Of a stretch of DNA of 64,000 bases, positions 21,251 to 30,379 are shown piece after piece. Made by a program: the position numbers and the translations under genes. The notes below the pieces were generated by a model that searched no databases, was not told the DNA's origin, and saw only the letters and a list, made by a program, of their open reading frames with translations. How positions within the stretch are numbered: the first letter of the stretch is position 1; every line of letters starts with the position of its first letter. Source of the DNA: Mesostigma viride (Eukaryota > Streptophyta > Mesostigmatophyceae > Mesostigmatales > Mesostigmataceae); NCBI GenBank assembly GCA_009746045.1, contig RPFO01000026.1, forward strand, positions 3,040,676 through 3,104,675, given 5' to 3'.

Positions 21251-22538
21251 GCATCACTGTGCCCAGCTGTCTGCCCTGTATCCATCTCAGTTCCCTCCGT
21301 CTGCGTGGACAGATCCGTTTGGGGAGTGCCCTCAGGATATCCGTGCTATTGGGGAGGTTCATGTGCGAGGCCTTTTGAGGCGGCACAAGAGGATAGACCT
21401 CGTCCTCGCGGGCTGGGAATGTCAAGGGTTGAGTCAGGCCGGCGTAGGACGCGGGCTTGCGGATCCTAGGAGCGGGTTGTTTTGGGATCTGCTTCGAGTC
21501 GTTGGACTCTTGCAGCAGCTGCAGGACCAGCCACTAGCGTATCTTTTTGAGAACGTGGTGGCCGACGACAGCCCTCACGAGGTAGTGAGGAAGGACTGGG
21601 CCCAGATCGTGGACATCTTAGGGGCACCAGTCACGTGCGACAATGCAGGATTGGGCGGGCTCACCCACAGGTACCGCGCATTCTGGACCAACCTTGCACT
21701 CACCACCACCATCCAGGCAGTGGTAGATGCGATCACACGACAGCACGACGGCATGCCCGCGGAGGTGGCGCTGCCACCACATTTGGTCACGCAGCGGGTA
21801 GACGTCGCCGATCGGCACCCTTACGCGCCCGTCAATCACGTAGGTAAGCCTATGTGCGCTCTTCCCACCTTGGTTAGTTACCAGGGGTCATCGGCCTACA
21901 GGGACCGGGGCAAGGGTTTGGTATGGGACACCGGTACGGGTTTGTTGGTGCAGCCGCCCGCTGAGTTTCGGGAGGTGAGCATGGGGTTCCATGTGGGGGC
22001 GTCCGCCGCTGAGGGGGTTTTAGAGGCCACTAGGTGGTCTCTCGTTGGGCAAGCCATGTCAGCCTTCCAGGTTGGGTATGTTCTGCGGGCCGCAATGCAA
22101 GTGCGCCAGGGTGGGGGAGATATCCCCACACCGCCACCGCCTGTCAGTGCCCACGCGGCTGGTGTCCGGCCAACAGCGTCCGGCGGCACTGGGTCGCCAT
22201 GGAGATCGCGGCTGCTTCAACTATGGAGCGTTATCCTCATGACGTCCTTGTTGTCCAGCACGGTGTTCGCTGGAGCGCCCACCCTGCAGCAATCGGTCGG
22301 TCGCGCAGTCCGTGCCATTCAGCAGGTGAGCGTCACACCCGGTGTAGCCGCATTTTCCCTTTTCCACGATGCCGCTGTCCGGGGGCCTTGTCTCGACAGT
22401 AGGAGTGCCGCAGTCGCAGATCCTGCTGCCTCTCACATATGGGCCATAGGTGAGCACCTCACCGCCACGCAACGCAAGGCTATGGAGCACTGGTTGCATT
22501 CTGCACGCTCAGTTTCGCTTTCAGCAGTGAAGAACTAG
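21084..22538 (+). CDS. C5 cytosine DNA methyltransferase domain carried by the retrotransposon
   Basis: A complete-looking catalytic domain of about 325 residues between protease and RT. Motif I is LELFAGMGGGLAGF (from 21138). The catalytic loop is AGWECQGLS, Cys codon at 21420, with Glu in place of the usual Pro. DPRSGLFWDL is motif V-like. FENV is motif VI. THRYRAFWTN is motif VIII. Also present are a short target-recognition region, REVSMGF and LVGQAMSAFQVGYVL (motifs IX-X). No ATG at the start; the frame opens after a TAA at 21081, so it was most likely read as part of Pol. The C-terminal 60 or so residues (HLTATQRKAMEHWLHS) are the normal start of a gypsy RT, so the enzyme was fused in-frame to RT. 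Predicted reaction: SAM-dependent 5-methylation of cytosine. Confidence 0.85.
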   Translation, partial: LLCRCCGRVAGLVRGVVLLELFAGMGGGLAGFLAAGGTCHTLIAVEPSPTARAVYRHHCAQLSALYPSQFPPSAWTDPFGECPQDIRAIGEVHVRGLLRRHKRIDLVLAGWECQGLSQAGVGRGLADPRSGLFWDLLRVVGLLQQLQDQPLAYLFENVVADDSPHEVVRKDWAQIVDILGAPVTCDNAGLGGLTHRYRAFWTNLALTTTIQAVVDAITRQHDGMPAEVALPPHLVTQRVDVADRHPYAPVNHVGKPMCALPTLVSYQGSSAYRDRGKGLVWDTGTGLLVQPPAEFREVSMGFHVGASAAEGVLEATRWSLVGQAMSAFQVGYVLRAAMQVRQGGGDIPTPPPPVSAHAAGVRPTASGGTGSPWRSRLLQLWSVILMTSLLSSTVFAGAPTLQQSVGRAVRAIQQVSVTPGVAAFSLFHDAAVRGPCLDSRSAAVADPAASHIWAIGEHLTATQRKAMEHWLHSARSVSLSAVKN

Positions 22539-24268
22539 GGTGCTACAACGGGGGCTGCATGGGGGTCCCACTAGATACGGATCAGCCCTTATTCAGGCGG
22601 CAGCATAGGCTGAGCTTGGCTGAGCTGGAATTCGTAGATGCTAACTGTCGAGAGCTAGAGGCAGCTGGGATCATCCGCGCTTCATCCTCCAGTTATGCAG
22701 CTGCCACGGTGGTCGCACCCAAGAAGGATACCATCACAGGCGAGTGGACAGGTATGCGCATGGCCACTGACCTGCGTCAGCTGAACGCGCACACTCCTGT
22801 TGATAGGTACCCCATGCCTCGGGTCGATGATGTTTTGGATAAAATATCTCCCCAGGTCAAGTATGTGTCGTCGCTAGATTTGCGTAGCGGCTTCCATCAG
22901 ATCAAGGTCGTAGAGGCAGATCAGCGCAAGCTGGCCTTTTGGGGTGGGACCCGTCTGTACGAGTGGGTTCGCATGCCATTCGGACATCGCAACGCTAGTG
23001 CGGTGTTCCAACGTGCCATGGACCAGGTGCTGGCAGGGTTGCCATTTGCAGCCTGCTACATAGACGATGTCATTGTCTTTAGCGAGACATTTGACCAGCA
23101 CTTAGCTCACCTCGATCAGGTTCGGATCGCCCTAGATAAGGCCAACCTGCGGCTGCACCCTGAAAAGTGCAAGTTCGCCCAACAGACCATAGGGTTTCTT
23201 GGTCATCAGATTGTACCAGGTGGCCGGACCCCTGAGGCAGCCAAAGTGGAAGCCATCAGCAACGCCGCAGTGCCCATCGACATCTCGGGGGTGCGCGCGT
23301 ATCTCGGGCTAGCTGGCTATTATCGAGGATATATTCAGAATTTCAGCACCAAAGTCAAACCCCTGACTGAGTTGTTGAAGAAGGGCAATGTCTGGGCGTG
23401 GGGTCCGGCTCAGCAGCGAGCCATCGATACCATCAAACAGGAACTGACTGCCGCTCCTATCCTACGCGCCCCCGACTATGCTCTGCCCTTCATTCTTTAC
23501 ACCGATTGGTCCAAGGTAGGCCTAGGGGCTGTGCTAGCACAAAAGGACGATGCGGGGCGCGAGCATGTTATCGCGTACGCTAGTCGGAGTAACAACTCTG
23601 CCGAGAGTCGGTACTCTTCCTACGAGGGGGAAGCGTTAGCCGTTGTGTGGGCCATCAAGCACTTCAGGCCATATCTCTTTGGGCGGGTGTTCACACTTGT
23701 CACTGATCACCAGCCCTTATTGTGGTTGATGACCAGCGACAAACTCACGGGTAAGCTGGCCCGGTGGGCAATGATCATTCAGGAGTACCACCTGACAATC
23801 GTCCATCGGCCAGGTGTGGATCACTCCAACGCGGACGTCCTGTCCAGGTATGCTCTACCAACCACTGTTGACAACACTGGTGCGCGGGCCCTAGGGGCCG
23901 AGAGCTCGCCTGGGTCTGTGGTTTTTGTTAATGCTGCAGGCTTCGCTGACGCCGACGCCGAGGCAGACTGGCGCGCAGTCGAGTATACAGTCGCAGACTT
24001 TGCGGCAAGCTGCAATGCAGTTCACCCTTCTCCCTTCACCCCTGCCGCTGGCCTCCTCGCGTTGGAGGAAGGTAATTCTCCGTCCTTTGACATTGACAAT
24101 ACCTTGGCACGATACCTAGCACTCCAGGTGGTGTTGGTTGGCCATCTCACAGTGGAATGCAACATGGGTGATGTGTGGCTCGATGGGCGTGTGTTGGAGC
24201 AGGTCCAAGGGATAGCTCTCACCCCACCCCGGTTGATTGGTCCTCAGCCCAGCGTGACGCTGAGTTGA
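22454..24268 (+). pseudogene. pol reverse transcriptase and RNase H
   Basis: The RT finger start (FAFSSEELGCYNGG at about 22514) follows in a frame one base off the methyltransferase frame, so an indel lies near 22505. RT motifs are SSLDLRSGFHQIKV (about 22868), MPFGHRNASAVFQ (about 22974) and CYIDDVIVFS (about 23056). RNase H is shown by ILYTDWSKVGLGAVLAQ (about 23494) and LVTDHQPLLWL, in Ty3/gypsy order. The frame closes at 24268, after a slip near 24230 where the integrase frame takes over. Confidence 0.88.
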
Positions 24269-25702
24269 ATAGGGTGCAACATAGGGCGGTCACCTACTCG
24301 TGGGATGCCGGGGTCCTCCACAAAATGATCGGCAAGCGCAAAGTGGTGGTGCCGCCGCCTCACAAGCGGGTCGCCATCGTCCAGCAAGCCCATGAGCGGT
24401 ATGGCCACCTGGGTGGTAACCGCACTTTGGCGCTAGTGCGCGCCTCTTATTGGTGGAACGGCATGCGTGCCACAGTCGCGCAGGTCGTCGCTAGCTGCGC
24501 GCAGTGTGCCCGGGTGAAGGCCCGGTTCAATGTGGACCACGATGCGAAAGAATTGATGAGCCTACCCATCAGAGGGCTCTTCTACCGCTGGCACGTAGAC
24601 CTGTGTGGGCCCTTTGATGAAAGTGCAGATGGCCACAAGTATGTCATGGTGTGTGTCGAAAGTTTTAGCAAGTGGGTCGAGCTCATCCCCATTGCTGACA
24701 AGCAGGCCGCCACCACCGCCAAGCACTTCGCCGACATCATCGCCAGGTTTGGCGCCCCCGCGGAGGTGGTCACCGACCAGGGCGGGGAGTTTCGGGGGAA
24801 TTTCAGGAATTGTTGGATGCATGTCTCATTGATCACCGTCGCACTTCTCGGAGCATCCTCAGGCCAATGGTTTGGCTGAGAGATTGGTGCAGACTGTCAA
24901 GCAGGCTTTGCGCAAGTGGAGCCTGCAGTCAGCATCATTCACTATGTGGGATCGTGAACTGGCGTGGATAGCCATGGGTTACCGAATGTCACCCCAGGAG
25001 TCGCTCGCCTGTTTCTCCCCGTATTTCCTGTTGTTTGGGCGCGCACCCTTGCTCCCCACGGAGGCGCAGAGTGCACACCCCACCCCTATGGCGTTTGACA
25101 ACGCCAGTCAGTTTCTGGCTGAGGTGACCGCACGGGCGGCTACTTTCCGCAAGGTTATGCCCATCGCCATGAACAACTTGTTCATCGCCCAGCACCGAGA
25201 TACCCTGCGCTACGCTCAGCGCCGGGGGGGCGCTTACATGGCCCGTCAGCTGCATTTTCGTCCGGGGCAGTTCGTATTTCTCCGCACGCAGCTGACCGAC
25301 ACTCTTGACGTGACTGCGGGGCCGACCATCTTGCGGATCGTCGCCATCAAGCCATCTGGGGTCGCCATTTTGGAGGGCGTCGACGGCAGTCGCACCACCG
25401 ATAACGTAAGCAACCTCAGTCCGTGTTCGTTGCCCAACTTATTGCCTGACCTCGCCCCGCACACGGCCAGGCGGGTCAAGGACGCACAGTGTCAGGTTTG
25501 CCATCGCGTAGACCAGGGGGATACCATGTTGCTGTGTGATCACTGTAATTGTGGGTGGCACATGCACTGCTTGCAGCCAGCGCTCACCACCGTGCCAGCG
25601 GGCCAGTGGTTTTGCCCAGTTTGTGTCGCTGCCCGTTTCGCAACCAGTAGCGTCACCATTTCCTTAGCTGCTGTGGTGTTGGCACGGTCGCTGGCCATGT
25701 GA
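24230..25702 (+). pseudogene. pol integrase with C-terminal PHD finger
   Basis: An HHCC zinc domain (HERYGHLGG ... CAQCAR, about 24390-24515) is followed by the DDE core: WHVDLCGPF (about 24591), VVTDQGGEF (about 24769) and HPQANGLAERLVQ with the Glu near 24878. The frame changes twice between about 24800 and 24853. After the core comes a GPY/F-like beta region, then a C4HC3 PHD finger at about 25498-25635: CQVC, LLCDHC, WHMHC and WFCPVC. A PHD finger takes the place usually held by a chromodomain. It ends TGA at 25702 after a hydrophobic tail. Confidence 0.82.
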
Positions 25703-25728
25703 GGAGCCATGAGAGCCAGCGAGGGGGG

Positions 25729-25870
25729 AATCATGGGACAGGTCCTCGCCCACCCCACCGGGCATGCAGTTAAGGCAGGCACGTCAGCTCAGCTCATTTG
25801 GGTTTTACCAAAGCTGAGCATGGCCAGCCGCCATGGTGGCGCCGGAGATTGTGGTACGCAGACGCGACAG
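25729..25870 (+). repeat. 142-bp repeat R, copy 1 (before the right LTR)
   Basis: AATCATGGGACAGGTCC through CAGACGCGACAG, repeated almost unchanged at 27027-27168. It directly follows the polypurine stretch of the gypsy element. The polypurine tract normally touches the 3' LTR, so R may be the true start of the LTR, lost or absent from the left copy. Confidence 0.85.
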
Positions 25871-25871
25871 C

Positions 25872-27027
25872 TGTCACGGACGCGAGCTATGTCATCCGGG
25901 CGCCCACTATGCACAATACCGGTGACGTGCGCAAGGAATTTGTTTTCTGCGCATTTTCGACAAAGGCTAGTGACCGGGGGGGGGACACTAGCACTTGCAG
26001 CATAAGAGCGGACGAAAGTGCACGTGCGCGCGCGCCGGGCCAGGCACGGCTGGGCGCGCAGCACTGACGTACTTGAGCGGACGGCAGCACAAGTGCGCAG
26101 CGTCGAGAGGATCATACGCGAGTTAGTGGACAGCTGGAGCTGGAGCTGGAGCTGGAGCTGGACTGCTGGACTTCAACAGCGCCGAGGCTATTGACAGGCC
26201 AGGTGTCTTTGTGGTGTAGAATAGCGGGTCAACGTTATGAGGACTGGACAGAAAATGGAAAAGGACAATTTGCGGTGCGGAGCCAGATCGCTGGAATGAA
26301 TGCGAAATCGCTGGCAGCCCTACAAAGGGATTTCTTCTAGAAAGGAAAGATTAGAAGCAATGTTTGCTGGGCCACTCACACGCAAGGTGTGAGCGTGCAG
26401 ATTGTTTGAAGGATATTATGCTTCGACCTTGGTGGTCGTGACTAAATGCCGGACATTCCCAGGGACAGAAATGCCGGAGCCTCTAGGAGACGAGATCGGC
26501 AACAGGGTAGCAATTTAGATTTGTCGGGATGCCTTCCTGTTTTTGTTGGCATGTGTGGTAGTAAGCCAGGACGGCAAACTGGAATGCGGTTTCTGTTTGC
26601 ATGGTTCAGGCAGCAAGATAGTTTTGGCATTCCTGGCTGGACTGACAAGTGTGGCGTGTGTCATGCGTGTGGCATGACGAATGGTTTGGTTCATAGTCGA
26701 AGAGGACTCTCACGTAGCGTGTAGTCTCTTCGAGTCTCTCATTAGTGGCCTTCGTGTTTCTCCCTTTCCTTGGGAGCAAGGCCGGTAGCATGTCATGGAG
26801 CGCTGCCTAACTGCGGGCTCATGAGCATGGAGTGCATCGATATTGAGACTATCAACGTGTTGTAATTGTATTAACTTTCTCAATAAATTCCGCATGTGCG
26901 GCTTCATCATCAGACTGTGCAAAGTGTGTGTTGTGAAAGCATTATTCTGTAGCAGGGGAGGCAATAAGGTGGTCATCAGGCACGAGGGACAGTTCCTTGT
27001 CCTCGGCTGAGAGCCCTCCTTACGTTA
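25872..27027 (+). repeat. right LTR of the gypsy-methyltransferase element
   Basis: Matches the left LTR except for the TIR element inserted there and a 75-bp segment (about 26146-26220) present only here. Near-identical elsewhere. Ends TACGTTA, then runs straight into repeat R copy 2. Confidence 0.85.
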
Positions 27028-27168
27028 ATCATGGGACAGGTCCTCGCCCACCCCACCGGGCATGCAGTTAAGGCAGGCACGTCAGCTCAGCTCATTTGGG
27101 TTTTACCAAAGCTGAGCATGGCCAGCCGCCATGGTGGCGCCGGAGATTGTGGTACGCAGACGCGACAG
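27027..27168 (+). repeat. 142-bp repeat R, copy 2 (after the right LTR)
   Basis: Second copy of 25729-25870. After CGCGACAG the sequence departs (GTTGAGTTCGAAGC) and no LTR follows. Confidence 0.85.
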
Positions 27169-27336
27169 GTTGAGTTCGAAGCACGGCAGACAAAAAATTT
27201 CGGCGCAAAGTCCGTCCGGCGAAAAATTCGCTCGGCTGCCAAATTTTCGGCAAGAATTTCGGCGCAATGTCCGGTTTTCGGACGATTGAAATTAGCGTTT
27301 TTTCTTGCAAAAATCTACCCCATTCCGCGTGGGACC
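27169..27336. other. flank before copia element A
   Basis: No gene. AAATTTTCGG-type motifs repeat here. The last five bases, GGACC (27332-27336), are the left target duplication of element A. Confidence 0.6.
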
Positions 27337-27683
27337 AGTTAAAGCCCGACCGGCTCAGCTATGGCGGTCGGTCACGTTGAGCTTGGGATAAGGTGAACAC
27401 AGAGAACTGCTGTCGGAGCTGGCCAACCACTGGTTTATGTCTTAGCCAGCAAAGGGCCTATCCGGTTAGCCGTAACCGTGGGACAAGCTAGCTGTCCGTA
27501 CCGACCCGGATAAGGCCCCGGACTGGGGCCTAGGTGGCGCCGGCCCTAGGCGCCGCCCTTAGACCGGTCGACCGCATCAAACCGCCGGATTATAGCCGGC
27601 GGCTTAGCGGACGCTAGCGGAAGGCGTGCGGACGGACATGGGGAACTTAGAGCCAGATCCTAGGGCTCTAGAGTTACTCAACT
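27337..27683 (-). repeat. 3' LTR of copia A
   Basis: 347 bp; matches 33148-33492 and both LTRs of element B. Contains several self-complementary GC-rich blocks (for example CCTAGGTGGCGCCGGCCCTAGG). Confidence 0.9.
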
Positions 27684-28060
27684 CCGACATACTCTTTTGT
27701 TCTTTGATTAATTATCAAAATAATTACATCAAATGCAGACCATACAAAACCCTCTAAGGTAGGGAACTCAAGGGGGCCTCAAGGCCGTCAAAATCACCAC
27801 GGTATCGACCCGCGCCCTTGTGATCACACATGAATAGTGATGTAATAAGTAGCGAGAAAAAAACAACTATGCCACCAGACAAAAGGTGACCCATTTATTA
27901 GGACCAGTGACCCGCCGACGGGCCCAAGGCACCGTCCAACGTGGCTAGGGTATGGTCAGGACAAGCAAAAAAACTACCACCATGATATTCGTGAATGCTA
28001 GCAACACAGGGTGAGTTATGGCTGTATTCATAAAGCGCCCGAGCCGTAACCCTGTGTGGC

Positions 28061-30379
28061 TCACGGGTGTTGCATCGTCATGCGCTTGCGCAACACTGCG
28101 TACTGCGGGGCAGCCTCCCGCGCCTCCTTGGTGAGTGCATCCGCGGGATTGAGTTCATCCGCGATGTGCTGGAGACGCGTGACGCAGGAGGCCGCCTCAG
28201 CGAGTACGAGGTAATCAACGTCCTGTGACCGCGCATAGGGATTGTCAAGGAAGGCCAAACAACTTTGTGAGTCAGTGTGCACCGTGCTAGTCCAGTGAAG
28301 AGTGAACCCACACGAGCCAAATACCCAACCCAGCAAGTACCGCAGCCACATGCCATGTGAGATAGCTGAAACAATGCCCCGGCATTCAGCCGTGTTGGGG
28401 CTAGTGGCAATGCGGCTGTGCAAGCGCGAGTACCAATCTAACAACATGCCAGGCTGTCCCTCATTGCTAATAAAGAACAGTGCCCCCATGCGGGCCCGCA
28501 CTTGGCTGACTGTGCGCGTCTCTAGATTAGCATCCGTCACTATCTCGAGGTGCACCGGCTGTGAGCAATCGAGCCCACGAAGCACAATGCCGGGCGTCAT
28601 GGCCAGCTGCCGCCGAACATGAATGGACCCTAGTCCTTCCAGCACATCATCGGGCAGGCGAGCGAGCACCGCCAAATCAGGTGCCACCGTGTCCGCCAAC
28701 CACCCGAGCTTGCCCTTAACCGAGGGCCCATGGGTTGCCAACAGCGGGGACGGGAGGTCGGCCAGCAGGTCAACCACATAGTTGCGGCTATCCTGCATGT
28801 GCATGACCCATTCGCCAGAACGCGAATCCCGCTGCAACGTAGACTGCACGCCGCAAAACACCACGGGTTTACCCTCCTCATGATCCACCGCCCTGCCCAG
28901 GGGAAACTTAGCCGCCACTGCAGCAAGAAACTGGGTAGCAAAGGTGCGAGGTGCCACCAGCTTGAAGTCATCGCCATGCCACACGAAGAGGGCTGGCTCG
29001 CCAGGGACGCCGGTGGGGACCACAAAGAAGTTAGGATCCGCGCGATGGTACGTGGCCCCTAAGCTCTGCAAGACCTCCTCCGCGGAAATGCGGAAGATGA
29101 TGGGAGAGCTCTGCAGCCCCTCCACCCCTGTCAACAGCTCGATATACTCGCTGCCAATGGTGCCATCCTGCCAGACCACCGGGACCTTCACCACGTAGCG
29201 GGTGCCTTGCCATGTTTGCTGCGCGACCCCAGCGTCGCTGTGGAGGAATGCCCGCTGAAAGTCACCGCACCACATCCCGTAGTCCTTGCCCGCGTTCCGC
29301 TTGCCCAAGTAGATGACCGTCAGTAGCCGATGCGAAACATGGTTGAGCCCAGGGGTATAAAGATCCTTGGCGTCCAGCGGGGAGGACCCCTTCGTCTCCG
29401 TGACCACGGGCCTTACCCGGAACACCACCGAAGAGTTGGTCTCGTCCGGCTTGTAGGTGAGCACGAACTTCAACCGCAACCGCGTGGCCCCGGCTGGCAC
29501 ACTCTCCAATCCTCGGTAGACCTCGCGCTCTCGCCACTGCTCCTTGGCTCGAATGAACGCGTCGCGCCACAAAGCAAACTTGAGAGGATCTTGACAGTCC
29601 AGGACAAGTTGCTCCCACGTCACAGGGCTATCCGCCGCCAGTGAGTGTGAGTGGAGGCCGAAGCTGCGCGGGTGCCAATCCTGAGGCTGAATGATGGACT
29701 GGACGAGCGGCGGTGTGGAAAACGCCGCCATCGGTAAGCGCCGCACGACGCCGGGCTGCCCGACCACCACCCCCAATGGAGCGTGGTACTCGCGAAGCGG
29801 GATGCTGCCCACCCCCGCGACTGACAGCAAGTCAGCGGACACTGAGAACCCCGGGTATGATACGAAAGGTTCGCCCAGCAAGGCCACATCCTCGTAGCCA
29901 TCCACGACGTGAAACGGCGTGTCAATGCCCAACACCGGCAGCACCACCATCCCGGTAACTTGATATGCCGAAGTGCCTGCAAAGTCGGTCACCGATTTGT
30001 ACGGCGACTCTAGCACTGGATACAGGGTGGCTGCCCGACGAGAGATAATAGACACGGATGCTTGCGTGTCCACAGCCACCAGCTGCCACGGTCTACACGT
30101 AGGAAACAAGGCTGACTTAACCGGCCTGACCCCCTGTGAGAGAGTTTTGACCTGAGCCACCCCTGATGCAGCTTTCGCTTTAAGCGCCTGAGCACGCCAC
30201 AAGGCCGTGACCGTTGAAGCCAGGTCCCTAGGTGGGCGAGGCGCATGGGCAGGACCCTGACCCTCCGGCGAGGCCACGCTAGGCGGGCCTCCCACATTAT
30301 CCGTGGCTAGCACAGGAGGTGAGTCACTACGTGCACTAGGTCCCGTCAAACCCACCCCATCCTCATCCCACCCATCCAC
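28061..30379 (-). CDS. copia A ORF2: protease, reverse transcriptase, RNase H
   Basis: 772 codons from ATG at 30379, overlapping ORF1 by 34 bases in the -1 frame. A retropepsin-like fold comes first: VAVDTQASVSIIS (DTQ at about 30062-30070), then a G-x-V-LPVLGI strand and ALLGEPF. RT follows with MWCGDFQRAFLHSD (motif A) and FVWHGDD (motif C, HGDD instead of YVDD). RNase H has LEIVTDANLETR, VHTDSQS and NPADALTK. Open throughout. In ordinary copia elements protease precedes integrase; here it follows integrase, and Gly of DTG is Gln. Confidence 0.85.
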   Translation of the reverse strand: MDGWDEDGVGLTGPSARSDSPPVLATDNVGGPPSVASPEGQGPAHAPRPPRDLASTVTALWRAQALKAKAASGVAQVKTLSQGVRPVKSALFPTCRPWQLVAVDTQASVSIISRRAATLYPVLESPYKSVTDFAGTSAYQVTGMVVLPVLGIDTPFHVVDGYEDVALLGEPFVSYPGFSVSADLLSVAGVGSIPLREYHAPLGVVVGQPGVVRRLPMAAFSTPPLVQSIIQPQDWHPRSFGLHSHSLAADSPVTWEQLVLDCQDPLKFALWRDAFIRAKEQWREREVYRGLESVPAGATRLRLKFVLTYKPDETNSSVVFRVRPVVTETKGSSPLDAKDLYTPGLNHVSHRLLTVIYLGKRNAGKDYGMWCGDFQRAFLHSDAGVAQQTWQGTRYVVKVPVVWQDGTIGSEYIELLTGVEGLQSSPIIFRISAEEVLQSLGATYHRADPNFFVVPTGVPGEPALFVWHGDDFKLVAPRTFATQFLAAVAAKFPLGRAVDHEEGKPVVFCGVQSTLQRDSRSGEWVMHMQDSRNYVVDLLADLPSPLLATHGPSVKGKLGWLADTVAPDLAVLARLPDDVLEGLGSIHVRRQLAMTPGIVLRGLDCSQPVHLEIVTDANLETRTVSQVRARMGALFFISNEGQPGMLLDWYSRLHSRIATSPNTAECRGIVSAISHGMWLRYLLGWVFGSCGFTLHWTSTVHTDSQSCLAFLDNPYARSQDVDYLVLAEAASCVTRLQHIADELNPADALTKEAREAAPQYAVLRKRMTMQHP

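Larger units (their letters stand above)
15749..27027 (+). mobile_element. Ty3/gypsy-type element with DNA methyltransferase and PHD finger
   Basis: LTRs at 15749-17619 (enlarged by an internal insertion) and 25872-27027 share the same start (TGTCACGGACGCGAGC) and end. Between them, all on the plus strand, lie gag, zinc knuckle, aspartic protease, C5 methyltransferase, RT, RNase H, integrase and PHD finger. A polypurine stretch (about 25721-25730, GAGGGGGGAA) lies about 140 bp before the right LTR match, not directly against it. The coding region is broken by several one-base frame changes, so this copy is probably inactive or carries sequencing indels. Confidence 0.85.

Noticed and set aside
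25490-25640. Chromodomain at the integrase C-terminus
   Set aside because: The eight Cys/His ligands and WFCPVC ending fit a PHD finger, and aromatic chromodomain residues are absent.
28302-30155. Plus-strand ORFs across copia A (and the same in B)
   Set aside because: They repeat in both copies only because the coding strand is conserved; no domain.
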